This document shows positions 1 to 5,618 of a stretch of DNA of 6,752 bases, piece after piece (the first letter of the stretch is position 1; each line of letters starts with the position of its first letter). The stretch is from Bordetella parapertussis (lineage in GTDB: Bacteria; Pseudomonadota; Gammaproteobacteria; Burkholderiales; SG8-39). A model generated the notes under the pieces. The model saw nothing but the letters and a program-made list of their open reading frames with translations. It made no database searches and had not been told where the DNA came from. The stretch is taken from assembly GCA_945906975.1 (NCBI GenBank), contig CAMDRY010000172.1, positions 1-6,752 of the forward strand, in the 5' to 3' direction. The translations under genes and the position numbers were made by a program.

Positions 1-193
1 GTGCCAGGAAGAGCCGCAAAACCAGGGCGCGTGGTACCAGATCCGCCACTACCTGCAGGAAAACATGCGCGACGAGCAGAAGCTGTTCTACGCTGGCCGA
101 CCCTCTTCCGCGGCGCCCGCTGGCGGCTATCTCGCCAAGCATAACGAAAGGCAGAAGGCGCTGGTCGATCAGGCGTTTGGCAAATACAAATAG
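1..193 (+). CDS. sucA: 2-oxoglutarate dehydrogenase E1 component, C-terminal end (partial)
   Basis: This is the 3' end of the E1 subunit of the 2-oxoglutarate dehydrogenase complex, the thiamine-diphosphate enzyme that decarboxylates 2-oxoglutarate and passes the succinyl group to lipoyl-E2 in the cytoplasm. The reading frame enters at base 2 and gives 63 codons before a TAG stop at 191-193. The residues CQEEPQNQGAWY, then FYAGRPSSAAPAGGY and a closing basic stretch ending FGKYK, match the family's conserved C-terminus, which has the pattern W-CQEEP-NQGAW and YAGR-A-APA-GY. The catalytic domains lie outside the window. The complete E2 and E3 genes downstream on the same strand confirm the assignment. 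An 8-bp tandem duplication covers the stop codon. Equivalent name: odhA. The identification is firm despite the short fragment. Confidence 0.95.
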   Translation, partial: CQEEPQNQGAWYQIRHYLQENMRDEQKLFYAGRPSSAAPAGGYLAKHNERQKALVDQAFGKYK

Positions 194-201
194 ACAAATA
201 G
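186..201 (+). repeat. 8-bp tandem duplication across the sucA stop codon
   Basis: ACAAATAG occurs twice without a gap (186-193 and 194-201). The first copy contains the sucA stop TAG. The second copy carries another TAG in a different frame, so it is not a backup stop for SucA. It could be replication slippage. No function is evident. Confidence 0.6.
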
Positions 202-335
202 GCGTAAAGGCCGACAAGCGCGTGCCGCTGCCGCTTTAACCCGGCGCGATGACATTGACCTGACGCGAATCATTGTGCCGTGGTTTAACCGGGGTATTTT
301 TTTAACGTAGTTTGCATGTTTTGAGTAGAAGCCCG

Positions 336-348
336 GCGCGTTACGCGC
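336..348 (+). repeat. Short GC inverted repeat upstream of sucB
   Basis: GCGCG (336-340) and CGCGC (344-348) form a perfect 5-bp stem around a TTA loop, with a possible sixth G-U pair (335/349). The downstream sequence TTGCTTTTCT is only partly T-rich, so this is at most a weak terminator or a transcript-stabilising hairpin after sucA. Confidence 0.35.
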
Positions 349-361
349 TTGCTTTTCTAAA

Positions 362-388
362 CCTGGCGAGGGGTTACCCCGGATCAGG
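362..388 (+). repeat. Hairpin just upstream of the sucB ribosome binding site
   Basis: GGGG (370-373) pairs with CCCC (377-380) around a TTA loop. An outer CCTG (362-365) can pair with CAGG (385-388) across small internal loops. The structure ends 12 nt before the GGGAG Shine-Dalgarno sequence, so it could influence E2 translation or mark an RNA end. The stem is short and may be incidental. Confidence 0.3.
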
Positions 389-400
389 GAAAAACGAAAC

Positions 401-405
401 GGGAG
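401..405 (+). promoter_or_regulatory. Ribosome binding site that decides the sucB start
   Basis: GGGAG at 401-405 lies directly against the ATG at 406, with zero spacing, but is 6 nt before the ATG at 412. The normal spacing favours translation from 412. Confidence 0.6.
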
Positions 406-411
406 ATGAAA

Positions 412-1641
412 ATGCTGGTCGAAGTCAAAGTTCCGCAATTGTCGGAGTCGGTCGCCGAGGCGACACTGCTGACATGGCACAAAAAAGAAGGTCAGGCCAT
501 CTCGCGTGACGAGAACCTGATCGATATCGAGACCGACAAGGTCGTGCTCGAACTGCCCTCTCCAGTGGACGGCGTCTTAACCAAAATTGTAAAAGGCGAC
601 GGCAGCACCGTCGTGTCGGGCGAGCTCATCGCCACCATCGATACCGAGGGCAAGGCCACGATAGCCAATCTGGCCGCTCCGGCCGCAGCGGCAAAGTCCG
701 CCGCCGCCCTGGCCGCCGCGGCGGCGGTGACGACCCAGCCCGCGGTCATGCCTGCGGCAAGGAAAATTGCCGACGAACAGGGTATCAATACGTCCGCCAT
801 AGCGGGCACCGGCCGTGACGGCCGCGTTACCAAGGCGGACGTGCTCGGCGCAGGCCGCGCGCCTGCTGCAGCGCCCCTCGCGCCGAGAGCCGCGCTGGCG
901 CAACCCCCGGCGCCTGTGAGTGTCGATGCCATTCTCGCCGGCCGCCCGGAGCAGCGCGTGCCGATGTCGCGTCTGCGCGCGCGCATCGCCGAGCGCCTGG
1001 TGCAGTCGCAGTCGACCGCGGCCATCCTCACCACCTTCAACGAGGTCAACATGGCCCCGGTGATGGAGATGCGCGCAAAATACAAGGACCGCTTCGAGAA
1101 AGAACACGGCGTGAAACTCGGTTTCATGTCCTTCTTTGTCAAGGCGGCAGTGCACGCGCTGAAAAAATTCCCGGTGGTTAACGCCAGCGTCGATGGCAAT
1201 GACATCGTCTACCACGGCTACTTTGATATCGGCATTGCCGTCGGGTCGCCGCGCGGCCTCGTCGTTCCCGTGCTGCGCGATTGTGAGCAGATGTCCCTCG
1301 CCGACATCGAAAAGAAAATCGCCGATTTTGGCAAGAAGGCGCAGGACGGCAAGCTGACCATCGAAGATCTTACCGGCGGAACCTTCTCCATTTCCAACGG
1401 CGGCACCTTCGGCTCGATGCTGTCGACGCCAATCATCAATCCGCCGCAATCGGCCATCCTCGGCGTGCATGCGACCAAGGATCGCGCGGTGGTCGAGAAC
1501 GGCCAGATCGTCATCAGGCCCATCAATTACCTCGCCATGTCCTACGACCATCGCATCATAGACGGGCGTGAGGCAGTACTGGCTCTTGTGGCAATGAAGG
1601 AGGCGCTGGAGGACCCGGCGCGACTGCTGCTCGATATTTAG
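412..1641 (+). CDS. sucB: Dihydrolipoyl succinyltransferase, E2 of 2-oxoglutarate dehydrogenase
   Basis: E2 forms the core of the 2-oxoglutarate dehydrogenase complex and transfers the succinyl group from E1 to CoA through a lipoyl-lysine arm. The 409 residues show the full family layout. The N-terminal lipoyl domain (about 1-76) has the attachment lysine in ETDKVVLE (K43). An alanine-rich flexible linker follows (about 87-108). The peripheral subunit-binding domain (about 111-145) contains [11 protein letters not shown] and [14 protein letters not shown] second Ala/Pro linker (about 147-170) leads to the catalytic domain (about 181-409), which carries [12 protein letters not shown] near the C-terminus with catalytic H380 and D384. 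Succinyl specificity rather than acetyl is inferred from the sucA and lpdA neighbours and from the single lipoyl domain. I chose the ATG at 412 over the ATG at 406 because GGGAG has 6-nt spacing only to 412; the protein then begins [14 protein letters not shown], as I recall for betaproteobacterial OdhB. The alternative start adds Met-Lys. Also named odhB. Confidence 0.96.
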   Translation: MLVEVKVPQLSESVAEATLLTWHKKEGQAISRDENLIDIETDKVVLELPSPVDGVLTKIVKGDGSTVVSGELIATIDTEGKATIANLAAPAAAAKSAAALAAAAAVTTQPAVMPAARKIADEQGINTSAIAGTGRDGRVTKADVLGAGRAPAAAPLAPRAALAQPPAPVSVDAILAGRPEQRVPMSRLRARIAERLVQSQSTAAILTTFNEVNMAPVMEMRAKYKDRFEKEHGVKLGFMSFFVKAAVHALKKFPVVNASVDGNDIVYHGYFDIGIAVGSPRGLVVPVLRDCEQMSLADIEKKIADFGKKAQDGKLTIEDLTGGTFSISNGGTFGSMLSTPIINPPQSAILGVHATKDRAVVENGQIVIRPINYLAMSYDHRIIDGREAVLALVAMKEALEDPARLLLDI

Positions 1642-1646
1642 GAAGT

Positions 1647-1745
1647 GTGAAGGAGTGAGTGAGTGAAGGAGTGACGAAGTAAGCCTGCCGGGTTTGATTT
1701 TGTCACTCCTTCACTCATTCACTTTTCACTCTTCACTCTTTCACT
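1647..1745 (+). repeat. Long imperfect inverted repeat of GTGA/TCACT units between sucB and lpdA
   Basis: The left arm repeats GTGA (at 1647, 1655, 1659, 1663 and 1671). The right arm repeats TCACT at 7-8-nt intervals (1703, 1711, 1719, 1726, 1733 and 1741). Bases 1655-1675 and 1702-1722 pair along 21 continuous positions with one G-U (1659/1718), around a 26-nt loop (1676-1701). The stem can extend outward to about 1647/1729 with two more G-U pairs and one bulged A. The right arm ends one base before the AAGGA ribosome binding site of lpdA. No T-run follows the stem, so it is not a standard intrinsic terminator. It may stabilise or process the sucAB transcript, or tune lpdA expression. It may also belong to a dispersed intergenic repeat family. 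Confidence 0.85.
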
Positions 1746-1756
1746 AAGGACTCAAC

Positions 1757-3187
1757 ATGTCACAGACATTCGACGTTGTCGTCATCGGCGCCGGCCCAGC
1801 CGGTTATATCGCCGCAGTGCGCTGCGCACAACTTGGCATGAACACCGCCTGCGTCGAGGGCTGGACCAACGCGGCGGGCAAGATGGTGCTGGGCGGAACC
1901 TGCCTGAATGTTGGTTGCATTCCTTCCAAGGCACTGCTGCAATCTTCGGAAAATTTCGAGGCAGTCAGCCACAAATTCGTGACGCACGGGATCAGCGTCA
2001 CCGGCGCCAGGATGGATATCGACAAAATGCTCGCGCGCAAGGATGCCATCGTCTCCAAGATGACCGGCGGCATCGAATACCTGTTCAAGAAAAACAAGAT
2101 CACCTGGCTAAAGGGGTACGGCAAATTTGCGGGCAAGGCCGATGGCTGGCAGATCGAGGTTTCATCCGGTGGCAAATCGGAAACGGTTACCGCCAGGAAC
2201 GTCATCGTCGCCACCGGTTCCAAGGCGCGGCACCTGCCCGGTGTTCCCGTCGACAATCAGGTGATTTGCGACAATGAAGGGGCGCTTAATTTCAAGGCTG
2301 TGCCGCAGCGTCTGGGCATCATCGGCGCCGGTGTCATCGGCCTGGAGTTGGGCAGCGTATGGCGCCGCCTTGGCGCCAAAGTCAGCGTGCTGGAGGCTCT
2401 GCCGACATTTTTGGGTGCCGCCGATGAGGCCGTGTCCAAGGCAGCCTGGAAGATTTTCACCAAAGATCAGGGGATGGATATCCAGCTTGGGGTGAAAATC
2501 GGCAAGCTTGTGACCGGTAAAAAGGGCGTCACCGTCGAGTATGTTTCGGCCGACGGCAAAGATAACAGGCTCGAATGCGACCGCCTGATCGTCTCTGTAG
2601 GACGGACTCCCAACACAGAGGGGCTTGGCGCGGACGTGGTCGGCTTAAAAATAGATCAGCGTGGTTTCATCGAGGTGGACGACCATTGCCGTACCGCACT
2701 GCCGGGTGTTTATGCCATAGGCGACGTGGTGCGCGGACCGATGCTCGCGCACAAGGGCGAGGAGGAGGGGGTCATGGTGGCGGAACTTCTTGCCGGCCAG
2801 AAGGCCCACGTTAATTTTGACACCATCCCATGGGTCATTTACACCTCGCCGGAGATGGCCTGGGTCGGCAAAACAGAGCAGCAGCTCAAGGCAGCCGACA
2901 TTCCCTATCGTGTCGGTCAGTTCCCGTTCACCATCAACGGTCGCGCGCTCGGCCAGGACGAGACCGAGGGTTTCGTGAAAATGATCGCGCACGAAAAGAC
3001 CGACGAAATTTTGGGGGTGCACATCGTCAACACCCATGCTTCCGAGTTGATTGCAGAGGCGGTCGTCGCCATGGAGTTCCGCGCATCCTCCGAGGACATT
3101 GCCCGGATCGTGCACGCGCATCCTTCCCTGTCCGAGGTCATGCACGAAGCCGCACTGGCCGTGGACAAGCGCGCCCTGAACATGTGA
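1757..3187 (+). CDS. lpdA: Dihydrolipoyl dehydrogenase, E3 component
   Basis: E3 is the FAD flavoprotein that reoxidises the dihydrolipoyl group of E2 and passes electrons to NAD+. The 476 residues are the usual length and all hallmark motifs are present. The N-terminal FAD-binding motif is GAGPAGY (11-17). The redox-active disulfide lies in [13 protein letters not shown] (C49 and C54). The NAD-binding motif is [13 protein letters not shown] (190-202), and the second FAD motif is PGVYAIGD (316-323). The C-terminal dimerisation domain carries HAHPSLSE with the active-site pair H455 and E460. The segment between residues 33 and 46 ([14 protein letters not shown]) is longer than in E. coli Lpd, as I recall for other betaproteobacterial and mitochondrial-type enzymes. 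The ATG at 1757 has AAGGA (1746-1750) at 6-nt spacing. Position after sucAB assigns it to the 2-oxoglutarate dehydrogenase complex (name odhL also used); sharing with pyruvate dehydrogenase or the glycine cleavage system cannot be excluded. The inverted repeat directly upstream may affect its expression. Confidence 0.97.
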   Translation: MSQTFDVVVIGAGPAGYIAAVRCAQLGMNTACVEGWTNAAGKMVLGGTCLNVGCIPSKALLQSSENFEAVSHKFVTHGISVTGARMDIDKMLARKDAIVSKMTGGIEYLFKKNKITWLKGYGKFAGKADGWQIEVSSGGKSETVTARNVIVATGSKARHLPGVPVDNQVICDNEGALNFKAVPQRLGIIGAGVIGLELGSVWRRLGAKVSVLEALPTFLGAADEAVSKAAWKIFTKDQGMDIQLGVKIGKLVTGKKGVTVEYVSADGKDNRLECDRLIVSVGRTPNTEGLGADVVGLKIDQRGFIEVDDHCRTALPGVYAIGDVVRGPMLAHKGEEEGVMVAELLAGQKAHVNFDTIPWVIYTSPEMAWVGKTEQQLKAADIPYRVGQFPFTINGRALGQDETEGFVKMIAHEKTDEILGVHIVNTHASELIAEAVVAMEFRASSEDIARIVHAHPSLSEVMHEAALAVDKRALNM

Positions 3188-3195
3188 AGCGGGCG

Positions 3196-3234
3196 GGCGG
3201 GAAGGGTAGAATGCCCGCCATGCTGTTCTTTTCC
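3196..3234 (+). terminator. Weak intrinsic terminator candidate after lpdA
   Basis: GGCGGG (3196-3201) can pair with CCCGCC (3214-3219) around a 12-nt loop, and a T-rich stretch (TTCTTTTCC, 3226-3234) follows 6 nt later. The gap between stem and T-tract and the large loop make it a weak candidate. The same stem would enclose the possible leader-ORF ribosome binding site at 3202-3206. Confidence 0.25.
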
Positions 3235-3264
3235 ATTCCCTTTCCCCTCCTTTTGCGGCAGTGA
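3211..3264 (+). CDS. Possible 17-codon leader ORF overlapping the zapE start
   Basis: An ATG at 3211 with AAGGG (3202-3206) 4 nt upstream opens a short frame encoding MPAMLFFSIPFPLLLRQ, which is strongly hydrophobic. Its stop TGA (3262-3264) overlaps the zapE GTG start in a GTGA arrangement typical of translational coupling. A second ATG in the same frame lies at 3220. The zapE start lacks its own Shine-Dalgarno sequence, which makes coupling attractive. The frame is very short and may be chance. It resembles no peptide I know. Confidence 0.2.
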   Translation: MPAMLFFSIPFPLLLRQ

Positions 3265-4475
3265 GAGACGGCGCGTTTGATTCCGAAGAGGATTTGGGGC
3301 TTGCCACTGGCGAGCACCTTACCGTTCTCGATTATTACCGGCGAACGCTGGAACGGCGCGGCTATGTCTCCGACGCGGCGCAAATGCGCGCGGTCGAACG
3401 CTTGCAGCGTTTGTACGAGGAATGGTCCGCTTACAAGGCGCGGCGCAGTTCGGCGCTGAGGCGGCTGGTGGTGCGTCCGCCGCTGCCACAAGGTGTTTAC
3501 CTTTGGGGCGGTGTTGGCCGCGGCAAGAGCTTTCTGATGGACAGCTTTTATCTTTGCGTGCCACTGGTGCGCAAGCGCCGGGTTCACTTTCATCATTTTA
3601 TGCGCGATGTTCACCGCGAGCTTGATGAAATAAAAGGCCAGGAAGACCCGCTGGGTATTCTGGCGCGGCGCATCGCCAGGCGCTACCGGCTGATCTGTTT
3701 TGACGAATTTCACGTCAACGACGTGGCCGACGCAATGATCCTCGGCCGGCTTCTGAAAAGAACCATCGAGCTTGGTGTGGTCTATTGCATGACCTCCAAT
3801 TACCACCCCGATGAGTTGTACAAGCACGGTCTCAGGCACGATGATTTTGTCGCGACCATCGAGTTGATCAAGTCCAGGCTCGACGTGCTCAATGTCGACA
3901 GCGGCGTCGATTACCGCCTGCGCGCGCTGGAGCAGGTCAGTGTCTATCACAGCCCGCTTGGCGAGGCATCGGACAAGGCGCTGCTCGACACCTTCCACCA
4001 GATCGCCGAGGTGGATGAGGAATTTCATGAACTCGATGTCGAGGGGCGCGTCATTCCCTATGTGCATCGCGCCGGTGGTGTCGTGTGGTTTGATTTTTAT
4101 GTGCTGTGCGGCTGGGGGCGTTCGCAACACGACTACCTTGATCTGGCGCTGCGTTTTCACACCATCATTGTTTCCGGCGTTCCTTGCATGGGGCTGGAAC
4201 TCGCCGATGAGGCGCGGCGCTTCACGCTGATGGTTGATGTGTTTTACGATAGCCACGTCAAACTGGTGTTGTCGGCCGCGGCCGCGCCGGAAAAACTGCT
4301 CGACGCCGATGCGGTGAAAAAAGACGCGCGCCTGCGCGCCATGGTGTTCGAGTTTGACCGCACGGCGAGCCGCCTCATCGAAATGCAGACACGCGATTAC
4401 CTGCGGCTGAGTCGCCGCGCGGGCGAAGGCCTTGCCGTCGACACGCCGCCGGTGCGGCTGGCGAGCGGCGGCTGA
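3261..4475 (+). CDS. zapE: Cell division protein ZapE (AFG1/LACE1-family ATPase)
   Basis: This P-loop ATPase belongs to the family of E. coli ZapE, which acts at the FtsZ ring during constriction, and of mitochondrial AFG1/LACE1. The 404 residues compare with roughly 350-400 in the family. An N-terminal helical segment, YYRRTLERRGY (25-35), leads to Walker A GVGRGKS (84-90, with K89 and S90) and then HFHHFMRDVH (109-118). Walker B is LICFDEF (144-150, D148 and E149), and a sensor-1-like TSN lies at 178-180. ARRFTLMVDVFYD (318-330) holds the likely arginine finger. The family's C-terminal FDRTASRLIEM is at 365-375. The start is a GTG without a clear Shine-Dalgarno sequence. The first in-frame ATG falls at residue 42, after conserved sequence, and a frame stop at 3207 bounds it upstream, so GTG 3261 is the best choice; TTG 3294 is an alternative. 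Location after lpdA is common in betaproteobacteria; I know of no direct functional link to the dehydrogenase. Confidence 0.92.
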   Translation: MRDGAFDSEEDLGLATGEHLTVLDYYRRTLERRGYVSDAAQMRAVERLQRLYEEWSAYKARRSSALRRLVVRPPLPQGVYLWGGVGRGKSFLMDSFYLCVPLVRKRRVHFHHFMRDVHRELDEIKGQEDPLGILARRIARRYRLICFDEFHVNDVADAMILGRLLKRTIELGVVYCMTSNYHPDELYKHGLRHDDFVATIELIKSRLDVLNVDSGVDYRLRALEQVSVYHSPLGEASDKALLDTFHQIAEVDEEFHELDVEGRVIPYVHRAGGVVWFDFYVLCGWGRSQHDYLDLALRFHTIIVSGVPCMGLELADEARRFTLMVDVFYDSHVKLVLSAAAAPEKLLDADAVKKDARLRAMVFEFDRTASRLIEMQTRDYLRLSRRAGEGLAVDTPPVRLASGG

Positions 4476-4498
4476 ACACCCCCATTAAGCTTATGCCC

Positions 4499-4503
4499 GG
4501 AGG
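4499..4503 (+). promoter_or_regulatory. Ribosome binding site that decides the acuI start
   Basis: GGAGG at 4499-4503 is followed by ATG at 4508 after 4 nt. It lies inside the frame opened by the upstream ATG at 4493, which has no comparable site. This favours 4508. Confidence 0.6.
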
Positions 4504-4507
4504 GCTC

Positions 4508-5500
4508 ATGCAAAATTTCAAAGCCTACCGACTGCGCGAGGATGGAAAACAAGTCAGCGGCGCATTTGAGTCGACCACCATCGCGGAGCTCGACAAGGGC
4601 GAAGTGGTCATTCGCGTCGCTTATTCTGGCGTCAATTACAAGGACGCCCTTGCCGCGACAGGCAAGGGCCGCATCATCCGCCGCTTCCCCTGCATCGGCG
4701 GCATCGATTTGTCCGGGACCGTGATCGAGTCGTGTGATGCGCGCTTTAACAAGGGCGATGCCGTCATCGCGACCAGTTATGAGATCGGCGTGGCGCATGA
4801 CGGCGGCTATGCCGAGTACGCGCGTATCCCCGCAGACTGGGTGGTGCCAATCCCGCGCGGCCTTACGCTGGCTGAAGCGATGGCCCTTGGAACGGCAGGT
4901 TATACGGCGGCGCTGGGCGTTGTGCGCATGGAACAAGTGGGGTTGCGGCCGGGCAACGGCCCGGTCATTGTTTCTGGCGCCACCGGCGGAGTGGGGTCGA
5001 TTTCCATCGATATCCTGTCCCGGCTGGGCTATCACGTCGTCGCGCTGACGGGCAAAGAGGCCGAGGCGGATTACCTCAAGACAATAGGCGCAAAGGAAGT
5101 AAAGCTGCGCCAGAGCCTGGATTTGACAAAAATAAAGCCGCTCGACATCGCCACCTGGGCGGGTGCCGTCGACAATCTTGGTGGTGAAGTGCTGGCATGG
5201 ATGGCCAGCACCATGCTGCAGGGTGGTGCCATCGCCTCAATCGGTCTGGCCGCGAGCATGAGCCTCAATACCACGGTGGCGCCGTTCATCTTGCGCGGGG
5301 CGTCGCTGCTTGGCATCGATTCTGGCTATACACCGATGCCCTTAAGGCGGGAGGTGTGGCGGCGGCTCGCGACCGACATGAAGCCGGCGCACCTGCAAAC
5401 AATGGTGAGAACCATTGCGTTTGAGGATCTTCCCACGGTATTCGACGATTTCATTAACGCAAAAGTGCGCGGACGTATTGTTGTCGATTTGTCGGCTTGA
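4508..5500 (+). CDS. acuI: AcuI/YhdH-family acrylyl-CoA reductase (NADPH), MDR superfamily
   Basis: This zinc-independent medium-chain reductase of the YhdH/AcuI family characteristically reduces acrylyl-CoA to propionyl-CoA with NADPH, protecting the cell from a toxic electrophile and feeding C3 metabolism. The 330 residues are close to the family's usual length. The substrate-side motif NYKDALA is at 43-49, with TGKGRIIRRFP (51-61) and GGIDLSGTV (64-72), all close to E. coli YhdH. The Rossmann motif SGATGGVGS lies at 156-164. TGKEAEADYLKTIGA (181-195) has K183 where NADPH-preferring enzymes keep a basic residue. WAGAVDNLGG (217-226), TTVAPFILRG (255-264) and the C-terminal GRIVVDL complete the pattern. 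I see no structural-zinc cysteine cluster. The start is ATG 4508 with GGAGG at 4-nt spacing; ATG 4493 would add five residues. It begins 32 nt after zapE, so cotranscription is plausible. The prpE gene downstream supports a role in propionyl-CoA supply. The family is firm; the substrate is inferred. Confidence 0.9.
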   Translation: MQNFKAYRLREDGKQVSGAFESTTIAELDKGEVVIRVAYSGVNYKDALAATGKGRIIRRFPCIGGIDLSGTVIESCDARFNKGDAVIATSYEIGVAHDGGYAEYARIPADWVVPIPRGLTLAEAMALGTAGYTAALGVVRMEQVGLRPGNGPVIVSGATGGVGSISIDILSRLGYHVVALTGKEAEADYLKTIGAKEVKLRQSLDLTKIKPLDIATWAGAVDNLGGEVLAWMASTMLQGGAIASIGLAASMSLNTTVAPFILRGASLLGIDSGYTPMPLRREVWRRLATDMKPAHLQTMVRTIAFEDLPTVFDDFINAKVRGRIVVDLSA

Positions 5501-5512
5501 TGACTTGATGAC
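5497..5512 (+). repeat. 8-bp tandem duplication across the acuI stop codon
   Basis: TTGATGAC occurs twice without a gap (5497-5504 and 5505-5512). The first copy contains the TGA stop of the reductase gene. A 5-bp inverted repeat, CTTGA (5504-5508) with TCAAG (5515-5519), overlaps it but is too short to call a terminator. Confidence 0.6.
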
Positions 5513-5556
5513 AGTCAAGCATTGATGCGGCGTAAGCCCCGAGTCAGCACAATGGC

Positions 5557-5585
5557 TTAGACTTTTGCTCCGCAGTCCGTATAGT
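5557..5585 (+). promoter_or_regulatory. Weak sigma70-like promoter candidate for prpE
   Basis: TATAGT (5580-5585) matches five of six bases of the -10 consensus. TAGACT (5558-5563), 16 nt upstream of it, matches four of six bases of the -35 consensus. It lies in the 118-nt acuI-prpE spacer, 33 nt before the prpE start, so the position is sensible. Support is sequence similarity only. Confidence 0.25.
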
Positions 5586-5618
5586 TGGCAAGACCATATC
5601 GTGAAGGGGGAGACGGGC

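Larger units (their letters stand above)
194..411 (+). other. sucA-sucB intergenic region
   Basis: These 218 nt separate the E1 and E2 genes. I see no coding sequence with conserved content. The stretch holds a T-run (TATTTTTTT, 295-301) that is not preceded by a good stem, a small GC hairpin at 336-348 and a second hairpin at 362-388. CCCGGCGCG occurs twice (240-248 and 332-340). No convincing promoter was found: TTGACC at 255-260 has no -10 box at proper spacing, and TTGTGC (273-278) with TATTTT (295-300) is weak. The spacing allows processing or a secondary start of transcription before sucB, but the sequence does not show which. Confidence 0.5.

Noticed and set aside
295..301. T-run after sucA as an intrinsic terminator
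   Set aside because: The sequence before it (GGTTTAACCGGGG) gives only a four-base palindrome without a usable loop, so there is no stem to pair with the T-run.
577..1551. A 324-codon open frame on the minus strand opposite sucB
   Set aside because: It is a mirror of the conserved E2 gene, with low-complexity Arg/Gly/His content and no plausible family.
1647..1745. CRISPR array or phage attachment site in the GTGA/TCACT repeats
   Set aside because: The units are 4-8 nt with no spacers, there is no tRNA or integrase nearby, and the two arms are inverted rather than direct.
3207..3212. TAGAAT as a -10 box for zapE
   Set aside because: It matches five of six consensus bases, but there is no -35-like hexamer 16-18 nt upstream; that position falls in the end of lpdA (GTGAAG).
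3138..4256. A 372-codon open frame on the minus strand opposite zapE
   Set aside because: zapE on the + strand has all its ATPase motifs. The antisense frame shows no domain and also runs into the end of lpdA, so it is a codon-bias shadow.
412..4475. Signs of frameshift or pseudogenisation in sucB, lpdA or zapE
   Set aside because: All three have expected length, intact motifs in order and key catalytic residues present.
4493..4507. ATG at 4493 as the acuI start
   Set aside because: It has no Shine-Dalgarno sequence, while GGAGG lies between it and the ATG at 4508. The family N-terminus also fits 4508.
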